This document shows, piece by piece, positions 8,174 to 14,825 of a stretch of DNA of 27,653 bases (position 1 is its first letter; every line of letters begins with the position of its first letter). The notes below the pieces were generated by a model. It was not told where the DNA came from and ran no database searches. It worked only from the letters and a program-made list of their open reading frames with translations. Source of the DNA: Frankiales bacterium. GTDB taxonomy: Bacteria > Actinomycetota > Actinomycetes > Mycobacteriales > SCTD01. Location: contig JAODNB010000146.1 of assembly GCA_025464795.1 (NCBI GenBank), positions 1 to 27,653 on the forward strand. The letters run 5' to 3'. The translations under genes were made by a program, and so were the position numbers.

Positions 8174-9043
8174 TCATGCTCCGTAGACAGGTACCGGGGT
8201 GGGTGCCTTCTCCAGGAGACGGCGGACCGCGGGACCGACCTCGTCGACGGGCCACCGCTCGCCGCGGTCCTCGCGCGGGCCGTGCTGCCAGCCGTCTGCG
8301 GGGCTGATGATGCCGGCTTCGACCTCGAAGACCCGACCGGTGACGTCGCAGTCGGCGCTGGCGAGCCAGACCACGAGCGGAGAGACGTTCTCCGGCGCCA
8401 TGGGGTCGAAGCCGGTCTCCGGCTTGGCCATCGTCTGCGCGAACACGACCTCGGTCATGGGGGTGCGCGCGGCGGGCGCGATGACGTTGAGCTTCACCCC
8501 GAAGCGCGCGAACTCGACGGCGGCGACCTGGGTCATCGCCGTGACGCCGGCCTTCGCGGCGGAGTAGTTGCCCTGCCCGACGCTGCCCATCAGGCCGGCG
8601 CCCGAGGAGGTGTTGACGACGCGCGCCGTGATCTCGTTGCCGGCCTTCGACTGCTCGCGCCAGTAGGCGGCAGCGTGGCGCATCGGCACGAAGTGCCCCT
8701 TGAGGTCGACCTTGAGGACGAGGTCCCACTCCTCCTCGGACATGTTGACCATCATCCGGTCGCGCACCAGGCCGGCGTTGTTGACGAGCGCGTCGAGCTG
8801 GCCGTAGGCATCGACCGCCGTCCGGACGAGCTCCTCGCCGTACGCCCAGTCGCTCACGTCGCCCAGAGAAGCGACGGCCTGGCCGCCCGAAGCGCGGACC
8901 TCGGCAGCCACGTCCTCCGCTGCCGAACCGACGTCGTTGACGACCACCCGGGCCCCGTCGGCGCCGAAAGCGAGGGCGTGCGCCCTGCCGATCCCCTGGC
9001 CTGCGCCCGTCACGATGACGACGCGTCCGTCACTGATGCTCAC
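8174..9043 (-). CDS. Short-chain dehydrogenase, first gene of ring C/D operon (Rv3548c-like)
   Basis: A 289-residue SDR, longer than a classical 250-residue SDR. Seen: TGAGQGIG cofactor motif near residue 12, NNAG followed by LVRDRMMVNMSEEEWDLVL, and active-site YSAAKAG. It has an extended C-terminal tail ending in PVYGA. This resembles the steroid-linked SDRs of the Rv3548c/HSD4 type, and Rv3548c lies in the same KstR2-controlled stretch in mycobacteria. GTG at 9043 was chosen over TTG at 9052 because a TAGGTT -10 box sits exactly 7 nt before it (9051-9056), predicting a leaderless message. Cofactor and substrate are not determined. It begins the nine-gene operon and faces the chsE2 gene across the KstR2-type operator. 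Confidence 0.87.
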   Translation of the reverse strand: MSISDGRVVIVTGAGQGIGRAHALAFGADGARVVVNDVGSAAEDVAAEVRASGGQAVASLGDVSDWAYGEELVRTAVDAYGQLDALVNNAGLVRDRMMVNMSEEEWDLVLKVDLKGHFVPMRHAAAYWREQSKAGNEITARVVNTSSGAGLMGSVGQGNYSAAKAGVTAMTQVAAVEFARFGVKLNVIAPAARTPMTEVVFAQTMAKPETGFDPMAPENVSPLVVWLASADCDVTGRVFEVEAGIISPADGWQHGPREDRGERWPVDEVGPAVRRLLEKAPTPVPVYGA

Positions 9044-9050
9044 GCCCGCC

Positions 9051-9056
9051 AACCTA
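9051..9056 (-). promoter_or_regulatory. -10 box of leaderless promoter for the ring C/D operon
   Basis: TAGGTT on the minus strand, then 7 nt, then GTG at 9043. It touches the KstR2-type operator at base 9056, so a bound repressor would cover the promoter. Confidence 0.55.
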
Positions 9057-9069
9057 GCAAGCGCTTGGT
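9056..9069. promoter_or_regulatory. KstR2-type operator between the ring C/D operon and chsE2-chsE1
   Basis: The 14-mer AGCAAGCGCTTGGT matches the published KstR2 consensus AnCAAGnnCTTGnT at all ten defined positions and contains a perfect 10-bp palindrome (CAAGCGCTTG). It sits in the divergent gap and overlaps the -10 box of the leftward promoter and the -35 region of the rightward one. KstR2 is a TetR-family repressor released by HIP-CoA. For ten fixed bases, about 0.03 matches would be expected by chance in a window this long under equal base use. Confidence 0.85.
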
Positions 9070-9077
9070 CGCTCGGC

Positions 9078-9083
9078 TACCGT
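9078..9083 (+). promoter_or_regulatory. -10 box of probable leaderless promoter for chsE2-chsE1
   Basis: TACCGT is followed by 7 nt (GAGGGGC) and ATG at 9091, the same geometry as the opposite promoter. The purine-rich spacer could instead act as a Shine-Dalgarno for the in-frame ATG at 9100. Confidence 0.5.
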
Positions 9084-9090
9084 GAGGGGC

Positions 9091-10248
9091 ATGCAGCACA
9101 TGGAGCTGACCGACGAGCAGAAGGCGCTGCAGCAGGAGCTGCGGACCTACTTCGCCACCATGCTCACACCCGACGTCCGGCGGAGCCTCGGCGGCGAGGG
9201 CGACAACCCCGAGCTGTTCCGCGAGCTCGTCCGGCAGATCGGCCGGGACGGCTGGCTCGGCCTCGGCTGGCCGAAGGAGTACGGCGGCGGCGGGGCCTCG
9301 GCCTACGAGCAGCTGATCTTGTTCACGGAGGTCCAGCGGGCTGCCGCACCGTTCCCGTTCGTGACCGTCAACACGGTCGGGCCGACCATCATGGCGTACG
9401 GCACGGACGAGCAGAAGAAGCGCTTCCTGCCGGGGATCCTGTCGGGGAACGACGTCTGGGCGATCGGGTACACCGAGCCCCAGGCGGGCACCGACCTGGC
9501 CTCGCTGCGGACCAAGGCGGTCCTCGACGGCGACGAGTGGGTGATCGACGGCAACAAGGTCTACACCTCTGGTGCGGGCCACTCCGACTACATCTGGCTG
9601 GCCTGCCGGACGAACCCGGATGTCCCGAAGCACCAGGGCATCTCGATCATCGTCTGCCCGACGTCGGCGCCGGGCTTCACCTGGACGCCTCTGCACACCG
9701 TGGGCGGGAACACGACGACGACCACCTACTACGACAACGTGCGGGTTCCCCGCGACAACATCATCGGCGAGGTAGATGCCGGCTGGCGCCTGCTGACCTC
9801 GCAGCTCAACCACGAGCGCGTCGGGCTCGCTGCCATGAGCGGTCGCACCGAGGCCCTCTGGGAGATCGTGCGGGACTGGTGCGTGTCCGAGGGGATCGCC
9901 GGCGAGCCCTGGGTCCAGGCAGACCTCGCGCGGACGTACGCCCAGGTCGAGGCGATGCGGCTGCTGAACTGGCAGCTGACAGGAGCCGTCGAGACCGGGG
10001 AGGTCGAGGTCGCGGGCGCTTCTGCCGCCAAGGTCTTCGGCACCGAGACGCACGCCGCCGTCTGCCGCACGCTGTTCAACCTGCTCGGCTCCGCCGGCGC
10101 CCGTCGTGGTGCCGCCGGCGTGGCGGACGGCCGGGTCGAGACGCTGACCCGCGGCGCGATCGTCAACACTTTCGGAGGCGGAGTGAACGAGGTGCTCCGC
10201 GACCTCATCGCGGTCGCAGGTCTGGGAATGCCGAGGGGGGCACGGTGA
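9091..10248 (+). CDS. fadE29: ChsE2/FadE29-type acyl-CoA dehydrogenase (steroid side chain)
   Basis: A 385-residue acyl-CoA dehydrogenase subunit closely resembling FadE29 (ChsE2, about 387 residues). Seen: LTDEQKALQQELRTYF at the N-terminus, GWPKEYGG, NTVGPTIMAYGTDEQKK, IGYTEPQAGTDLASL (flavin/substrate loop), KVYTSGAGHSDYIWLACRT, SAAKVFGTE, and the diagnostic FGGGVNEVLR (361-370) in place of the usual GGTNEIQR. With ChsE1 the known enzyme is an alpha2-beta2 tetramer that desaturates 3-oxo-4-pregnene-20-carboxyl-CoA. The start is ATG 9091 (leaderless model) or ATG 9100 (Shine-Dalgarno model); GTG 9082 lies inside the -10 box. The GTGA overlap with chsE1 gives translational coupling. Confidence 0.88.
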   Translation: MQHMELTDEQKALQQELRTYFATMLTPDVRRSLGGEGDNPELFRELVRQIGRDGWLGLGWPKEYGGGGASAYEQLILFTEVQRAAAPFPFVTVNTVGPTIMAYGTDEQKKRFLPGILSGNDVWAIGYTEPQAGTDLASLRTKAVLDGDEWVIDGNKVYTSGAGHSDYIWLACRTNPDVPKHQGISIIVCPTSAPGFTWTPLHTVGGNTTTTTYYDNVRVPRDNIIGEVDAGWRLLTSQLNHERVGLAAMSGRTEALWEIVRDWCVSEGIAGEPWVQADLARTYAQVEAMRLLNWQLTGAVETGEVEVAGASAAKVFGTETHAAVCRTLFNLLGSAGARRGAAGVADGRVETLTRGAIVNTFGGGVNEVLRDLIAVAGLGMPRGAR

Positions 10249-11195
10249 CCCCGGACCAGCAGGCTCTCGTCGGACTCGCCGCAGAGATCCTGGCTGCCCG
10301 CACGTCCAACGACCAGCTCGCGTCGCTGGAGCGGTCACCGGAGCGGTGGGACGCCGCGCTTTGGAAGGAGCTCGCCGAGTCCGGGCTCGTCGGGATCGCC
10401 CTTCCGGAGGAGTACGGCGGGGCGGGTCTGGGCCTCGTCGAGCTGTGCTTGCTGCTCGAGCAGCAGGGGCGCTTCCTGGCCATGGTGCCGCTGTGGGAGA
10501 CCGCCGTGGCTGCGCTCCTCATCGCCGAGGGCGGGACGGACGCGCAGAAGCAGGCGTGGCTGCCCGGCGTCTGCGCAGGCACGGTCCGGCTGTCGGTGTC
10601 GCCGGCCCTCGACGGGTCGGACGGGCTCGTCACCGGTCCCTTCGACGCCCTGGTCCTGGTGGAGGGGTCGTCGGTCGTCCTGGCCGGATCCATCGACGCG
10701 ACGGCCGTCGAGAGCACGACGCACCAGCTGGCGTACGACGTCGTGGCTGCGAGCGGGGAGCCGTTGGCCGTGACAGCAGAACGGGTCCAGGACCTCGTCC
10801 GGATCGCCCTTTCGGCGGTCCAGCTCGGGGTCGCTGACGCAGGCACTCGCGAGGCGGCCCAGCACCTGACGGGGCGCGAGCAGTTCGGGCGCTCGCTCGC
10901 CACCTTCCAGGCCACGCAGCAGCAGCTTGCCGACTGCTACTGCGACGTGCAGGCGATGCGGGCAACGGTCGGTCAGGCGATCCACACGCAGGCGCGCCTC
11001 GACGTCGACGTCGCCGTGTGGTGGGCGACCGACGCGGGCGAGCGGATCCAGCACGTCGTGCAGCACGTGCACGGGGGGCTGGGGGCCGACGTCACCTATC
11101 CCGTCCACCGCAGGCTGCTCTGGACGATGCGCACGAACGCCCTGCTCGGCGGTCCGTCGCGTCAGCTGGTCCGGCTGGGCGCTGCGCTTGTCTAG
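10245..11195 (+). CDS. fadE28: ChsE1/FadE28-type acyl-CoA dehydrogenase partner subunit
   Basis: A 316-residue small acyl-CoA dehydrogenase subunit, somewhat shorter than mycobacterial FadE28. Seen: VGIALPEEYGGAGLGLVELCLLLEQQGR, REQFGRSLATFQATQQQLAD, and VVQHVHGGLGADVTYPVHRR, the ChsE1-like C-terminal pattern. The middle beta domain is short and lacks the flavin loop, as expected for the non-autonomous subunit of the ChsE1-ChsE2 tetramer. The GTG start at 10245 overlaps the chsE2 stop. The stop at 11193-11195 begins a short inverted repeat shared with the convergent lipoprotein gene. Assignment rests on family pattern and on pairing with the FadE29-type gene. Confidence 0.85.
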   Translation: MTPDQQALVGLAAEILAARTSNDQLASLERSPERWDAALWKELAESGLVGIALPEEYGGAGLGLVELCLLLEQQGRFLAMVPLWETAVAALLIAEGGTDAQKQAWLPGVCAGTVRLSVSPALDGSDGLVTGPFDALVLVEGSSVVLAGSIDATAVESTTHQLAYDVVAASGEPLAVTAERVQDLVRIALSAVQLGVADAGTREAAQHLTGREQFGRSLATFQATQQQLADCYCDVQAMRATVGQAIHTQARLDVDVAVWWATDAGERIQHVVQHVHGGLGADVTYPVHRRLLWTMRTNALLGGPSRQLVRLGAALV

Positions 11196-11208
11196 AGCTC
11201 GTCTAGAC
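11190..11208. terminator. Inverted repeat between convergent chsE1 and lipoprotein gene
   Basis: Two TCTAGA hexamers (11191-11196 and 11202-11207), each self-complementary, are separated by GCTCG. With the flanking G and C they can form a 7-bp stem, and the repeat carries both stop codons. There is no T-tract and the stem is AT-rich, so a terminator role is weak. Bidirectional 3'-end protection is possible. Confidence 0.35.
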
Positions 11209-11925
11209 CGCTGAGGACTTCGCCCGGTCCACCAGCTTGGCGTAGAGCTCGTCGCGCTGCGAGGCCGGGAACGGCGTTCCGAACGACGTGGTCATCAGGG
11301 ACACCTCGGTGTGCCGCTTCAGGAAGCCCTGGATCTCGATGAGCGCCGGGATCGTGATCCCCGGACCCTGGATGCTGAGTGAGATCTCGAAGCCGAAGGC
11401 CCCGTCGACGCCCTTCGGCGAAGGGTTGGCGCGACGGACCGTGAGCGCGCCGAGGGTGATGCCCTTCTGCGAGGCGACCTGCTTCTGGAGCAGCTTCTGG
11501 AAGACGCTCTGGAGGCAGCCGGGGGTCTTGCTCTGCGCGAACAGGCTGAGGTCGTTCTTCGCGTCCTTGGTGGACGTCACCACGTCCACGGACGAGCTGA
11601 CCATCAGCCCCTGCGGTGGAGCTCCCTTCGCGAAGTCGTCCGACGAGACGTCGAGGACGTCGTGCCCCGTGAGGGTCGTCGAGGAGATGCCGAGGCAGGT
11701 GGCGACGTCCTTGGTGATCTGCTTGTCGTCGGCAGTGTTGGTGTCGTCGTGGGGGGTGCTCGTCCAGTCAGCGGGAACGTCACCCTTGACGAGGTTGATC
11801 TTGGGCGCGGCCGCGGTCGCAGCAGCCTTGCTCGGCGCCTTGTCGGACGCGGGGCTGCTCCCACCTCCGCAGCCCGCGCTGAGCGTGACGACAAGGGCCA
11901 GGGCACACAGGGCGCGAGAAGTCAT
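11203..11925 (-). CDS. Predicted lipoprotein of unknown function
   Basis: A 240-residue protein with an N-terminal signal segment and lipobox LSAGC (Cys19), then a Gly/Ser/Ala-rich linker (about 20-45), then a globular part without membrane helices. I do not recognise the family; no enzyme motif is visible. The ATG at 11925 is preferred over TTG at 11934, because TACCTT lies 7 nt before the ATG and the shorter start leaves a standard signal peptide. The gene is monocistronic, convergent with chsE1 and divergent from the MarR-kshA operon. A role in surface binding or uptake of hydrophobic substrates is only suggested by location. Similar lipoproteins of unknown function are common in actinobacteria. 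Confidence 0.75.
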   Translation of the reverse strand: MTSRALCALALVVTLSAGCGGGSSPASDKAPSKAAATAAAPKINLVKGDVPADWTSTPHDDTNTADDKQITKDVATCLGISSTTLTGHDVLDVSSDDFAKGAPPQGLMVSSSVDVVTSTKDAKNDLSLFAQSKTPGCLQSVFQKLLQKQVASQKGITLGALTVRRANPSPKGVDGAFGFEISLSIQGPGITIPALIEIQGFLKRHTEVSLMTTSFGTPFPASQRDELYAKLVDRAKSSAV

Positions 11926-11932
11926 GCCGAGC

Positions 11933-11938
11933 AAGGTA
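11933..11938 (-). promoter_or_regulatory. -10 box of leaderless promoter for the lipoprotein gene
   Basis: TACCTT on the minus strand, then 7 nt, then ATG at 11925. The spacing is the same as at the 9043 and 9091 starts, and no Shine-Dalgarno is present. Confidence 0.5.
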
Positions 11939-11956
11939 GCGCCACCCGGAACCGGT

Positions 11957-11964
11957 AACTAGTT
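11957..11964. promoter_or_regulatory. Palindrome AACTAGTT in the lipoprotein-MarR divergent gap (possible operator)
   Basis: A perfect 8-bp palindrome directly preceded by another (ACCGGT, 11951-11956). AACTAGTT fits the AACnnGTT core of the KstR consensus TnnAACnnGTTnnA, but both outer bases (T and A) are absent. It may be a degenerate KstR site, an autoregulatory MarR site, or neither. Confidence 0.3.
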
Positions 11965-11997
11965 GCGTACCGAATGCATCTGTGTGAGCATCGTCGC

Positions 11998-12459
11998 ATG
12001 CCCCTGGACGAGCTCGTGCGGTCGCTGAACGACCTCTACCGGTTGTCCGGCTCCGCGAGGGTGCACGCAGACACCGTCAGGACGACCGGCGTTGCCATCA
12101 CGCAGACGGGGCTGCGCTTCCTCAGCCTCATCGAGGACTCGCCCCGGATCTCCGCGAGCGACCTCGCCAGCAGCGCCGACGTGAGCCAGCCGACCGCCAG
12201 CCGGGTCCTGCAGACGCTCGAGAGCGACGGCTACGTCGTCCGGCACCAGAGCGACACCGACGGAAGGCTGTCGCACTACGTCACCACGGCGAAGGGCCGC
12301 AAGGCACTCGCCAAGGTGCACCAGTACCACGTCGACCGGCTGGCCTATGCGCTCGCCGACGTCGACGCCGCACGGCAGCTGGAGATCGTCGGGGTCGTCG
12401 ACGAGCTGGTTGCCCGCTTCCATGCCAGCGCAGAGGGCACGACGAGGAGAACTGCATGA
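11998..12459 (+). CDS. MarR-family transcriptional regulator upstream of kshA
   Basis: A 153-residue winged-helix regulator. Seen: helix-turn-helix segment ISASDLASSADVSQPTASRV (about 53-72), LQTLESDGYVVR recognition-wing approach, and HQSDTDGRLSHYVTT, the MarR wing with the conserved D.R motif. The start is ATG 11998; an in-frame ATG at 11974 would add eight residues and cannot be excluded. Its TGA overlaps the kshA ATG (ATGA), so regulator and hydroxylase are coupled. MarR proteins usually bind palindromes in their own promoter and release them on binding a small aromatic or lipophilic ligand. Control of the kshA operon is inferred from position. KshA genes in mycobacteria are controlled by KstR, so a local MarR is notable. 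Confidence 0.85.
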   Translation: MPLDELVRSLNDLYRLSGSARVHADTVRTTGVAITQTGLRFLSLIEDSPRISASDLASSADVSQPTASRVLQTLESDGYVVRHQSDTDGRLSHYVTTAKGRKALAKVHQYHVDRLAYALADVDAARQLEIVGVVDELVARFHASAEGTTRRTA

Positions 12460-13595
12460 CAGAGGTCCGCATGATCGAGGCCAGCGCCGTGAGCGAGCGG
12501 TTCGCGCGCGGCTGGCACCTGCTCGGGCTCACCCGCGAGTACGACGACGGCGTGCCGCACAGCGTCGAGGCCTTCGGCACCAAGCTGGTCATCTGGAAGG
12601 CCGCTTCCGGTGAGCTGAACGTGCTCGATGCCTACTGCCGGCACATGGGCGGCGACCTGTCCCAGGGATCGATCCAGGGCGAGAACGTCGCCTGCCCCTT
12701 CCACTCGTGGCGCTGGGGCGGTGACGGCAAGTGCAAGGAGATCCCCTACGCCCGCAGGATCCCGCCGCGGGCCCGCACCCGGGCGTGGCAGACGCTGGTC
12801 GTCGACGGGCAGCTGTTCGTCTGGCACGACCCGGAGGGCAACCCGCCGCCGGAGGACGTGACCATCCCGGCCATCGAGGGGTTCGACAGCGGGGAGTGGA
12901 CCGACTGGGTCTGGGACCGGACCCTCGTCCCGTCCTCCCACTGCCGGGAGGTCATCGACAACATGGTCGACATGGCCCACTTCTACTACATCCACAAGGG
13001 CCTCCCGACGTACTTCAAGAACGTGTTCGAGGGGCATGTCTGCACGCAGTACTTCTCGGGCACGACCCACGAGCTCGCGGCCACGGGTGAGCCCATCGAG
13101 ATCGGTGTCGCGGAGGACCAGCCGACCGTCTCCGACGCCACGTACTGGGGGCCGAGCTACCTGGTGGACAAGCTCTGGACGAAGTACGGCGACATGACGT
13201 TCGAGACGATCCTCATCACCTGCCACTACCCGATCACGAACAACAGCTTCATGCTCAACTACGGCATGATCATGAAGAAGAACCCCGACTTCGACGACGC
13301 CACCAACGACATGATCGCGACGAAGATGCTGGCGAGCATCGGGTCCGGCTTCATGGAGGATGTGAAGATCTGGAAGAACAAGGCCCGCATCGACAACCCC
13401 CTGCTGTGCGAGGAGGACGGGCCGGTCTACCAGCTGCGTCGTTGGTACGAGCAGTTCTACGTCGATGTGGCGGACATCGCGCCGGAGATGGTGCAGCGCT
13501 TCGAGTTCGAGATCGACACCACGAAGGCCGTCGACTTCTGGCAGAAGGAGCTCGTCGAGAAGGCGGCGGCCAAGAAGGCTGCGGCAGAGGCCTGA
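12456..13595 (+). CDS. kshA: 3-ketosteroid-9-alpha-hydroxylase, oxygenase component
   Basis: A 379-residue Rieske non-haem iron oxygenase that 9-alpha-hydroxylates 3-ketosteroids (or their CoA esters) and leads to opening of ring B. Seen: Rieske [2Fe-2S] ligands Cys61-x-His63 and Cys80-x2-His83 in YCRHMGGD and CPFHSW; the mononuclear iron site NMVDMAHFYYIH with Asp172, His175 and His180; and Asp302 in FMEDVKIWKNK as the likely third ligand. Segments PTYFKNVFEG and YWGPSYLVDKLW are typical of KshA. The C-terminus is an Ala/Lys-rich helix. The ATG start at 12456 has GAGGAG 6 nt upstream and overlaps the MarR stop. The next ORF begins within its stop codon. The reductase gene kshB follows. Confidence 0.95.
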   Translation: MTEVRMIEASAVSERFARGWHLLGLTREYDDGVPHSVEAFGTKLVIWKAASGELNVLDAYCRHMGGDLSQGSIQGENVACPFHSWRWGGDGKCKEIPYARRIPPRARTRAWQTLVVDGQLFVWHDPEGNPPPEDVTIPAIEGFDSGEWTDWVWDRTLVPSSHCREVIDNMVDMAHFYYIHKGLPTYFKNVFEGHVCTQYFSGTTHELAATGEPIEIGVAEDQPTVSDATYWGPSYLVDKLWTKYGDMTFETILITCHYPITNNSFMLNYGMIMKKNPDFDDATNDMIATKMLASIGSGFMEDVKIWKNKARIDNPLLCEEDGPVYQLRRWYEQFYVDVADIAPEMVQRFEFEIDTTKAVDFWQKELVEKAAAKKAAAEA

Positions 13596-13804
13596 TGCAC
13601 CGGGTCACCTGCAGCCGCTGCGGCACCGCCGTCCAGGTGTCGAAGAACAGCGCGGCGCAGACCTCGATCCAGTGGGACGTGGACAGCAGCGCGTGCCCGC
13701 TGCGGGCCGAGCTGTCCGTCGGCGACTCCTGCCCAGCCCTGTCCGACTCGATCCGCGACGCCGTCCTCGCCGGCGAGCTCGAGGTGCAGACCAGTGACCT
13801 CTGA
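13595..13804 (+). CDS. Small cysteine-containing protein between kshA and kshB
   Basis: A 69-residue ORF that begins with an ATG sharing one base with the kshA stop (TGATG) and ends 11 nt inside kshB, so it is embedded in the operon by coupling at both ends. It has Cys6-x2-Cys9 in CSRCGT, and Cys34-Pro and Cys46-Pro later, a spacing that could bind zinc or another metal. The rest is polar, with a probable C-terminal helix (SDSIRDAVLAGEL). There is no signal peptide or membrane segment. I do not recognise a named family. The precise packing between two subunits of one enzyme argues for a real gene and suggests a role in KshAB assembly, iron-sulfur handling or electron transfer, which is inference. 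Confidence 0.7.
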   Translation: MHRVTCSRCGTAVQVSKNSAAQTSIQWDVDSSACPLRAELSVGDSCPALSDSIRDAVLAGELEVQTSDL

Positions 13805-14813
13805 GAAGCTGCGGCTCACCGTTGCCGAGGTCATCCAGGAGACGGGGGACGCGCACTCGCTCGTCTTCGAGACCCCGGCAGGGCTGTCGTACAAGCCCGG
13901 TCAGTTCCTGACCTTGCGGCTGCCTCACGACGACGGCGTCGTGGCGCGCTGCTACTCGCTGTCCAGCGCCCCCGGAGTCGACGAGCAGCTCAAGGTCACC
14001 ATCAAGCGCGTACGTGACGGCAGAGGTTCCAACTGGGTGTGCGACACCGTGCTGGCCGGGCAGGAGATCGAGGTGCTGGCGCCCTCGGGGACCTTCACGC
14101 CGAGGAGCCTCGACACCGACCTGCTCCTGCTCGCCGGCGGCAGCGGCGTCACGCCGGTGATGAGCATCATCAAGTCGTGCCTCGCCTCCGGCACAGGCAA
14201 GATGCTGCTCGTCTACGCGAACCGCGACGAGCAGTCGGTCATCTTCCACGCCGAGCTTCGCGCCCTGGTGGCTGCTCACCCTGAGCGGCTCGTCGTGCTG
14301 CACTGGCTCGAGACCGTGCAGGGACTCCCGTCCCTCAAGCCGCTGCAGGAGATCGTTCGTCCCTGGGCCCATGCCGAGGCCTTCATCTGCGGCCCGGCGC
14401 CGTTCATGGACTGTGCCGCTGACGCCCTCAAGGAGCTCGGCGTCGCCCGTGACCGCATCCACGTCGAGCGGTTCACGTCGCTGGCTGGGGATCCCTGGAC
14501 CGAGGTGGAGTCCACCGGGCCGATCGAGGGGGAGGCGACGACAGGGCTGGTGGTGGAGCTCGACGGCGCCACCCACGAGCTTGCCTGGCCCAAGAGCATG
14601 AAGCTGCTGGACTTCCTGCTGGACCAAGGGCTCGACGCACCGTACTCGTGCCGCGAGGGGGCGTGCAGTGCCTGCGGCGTGCACATCACCGAGGGCGAGG
14701 TGGCGATGGACAACAACTCCGTGCTCGAGCAGGAAGACCTCGACGAGGGCTGGCGCCTGGCCTGCCAGTCACGTGCGACGACGGACGCGGTGAGGGTCAC
14801 CTACGACGCGTGA
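13794..14813 (+). CDS. kshB: 3-ketosteroid-9-alpha-hydroxylase, ferredoxin reductase component
   Basis: A 339-residue reductase that passes electrons from NAD(P)H through FAD and a plant-type [2Fe-2S] cluster to KshA. Domains in order: FAD-binding (about 1-105, with RCYSLSS 52-58), NAD-binding (about 108-228, GGSGVTP 115-121, CGPAPFM), and C-terminal ferredoxin (about 250-339) with Cys286-x4-Cys291-x2-Cys294 and Cys324. The order and length match KshB rather than phenol-hydroxylase-type reductases, in which the ferredoxin is N-terminal. The GTG start at 13794 lies inside the preceding small ORF, with GAGG about 9 nt upstream. The adenylate kinase gene follows after 12 nt. Confidence 0.94.
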   Translation: MTSEKLRLTVAEVIQETGDAHSLVFETPAGLSYKPGQFLTLRLPHDDGVVARCYSLSSAPGVDEQLKVTIKRVRDGRGSNWVCDTVLAGQEIEVLAPSGTFTPRSLDTDLLLLAGGSGVTPVMSIIKSCLASGTGKMLLVYANRDEQSVIFHAELRALVAAHPERLVVLHWLETVQGLPSLKPLQEIVRPWAHAEAFICGPAPFMDCAADALKELGVARDRIHVERFTSLAGDPWTEVESTGPIEGEATTGLVVELDGATHELAWPKSMKLLDFLLDQGLDAPYSCREGACSACGVHITEGEVAMDNNSVLEQEDLDEGWRLACQSRATTDAVRVTYDA

Positions 14814-14825
14814 GAGGCTGGTCGC

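Noticed and set aside
8937..10244. Upstream extension of the chsE1 frame giving a 752-residue reading
   Set aside because: It runs through chsE2 in a different frame and has shadow composition. The GTG at 10245 overlapping the chsE2 stop is the credible start.
13605..14684. A 359-codon minus-strand open frame
   Set aside because: Antisense to kshB, whose FAD, NAD and [2Fe-2S] motifs are unmistakable.
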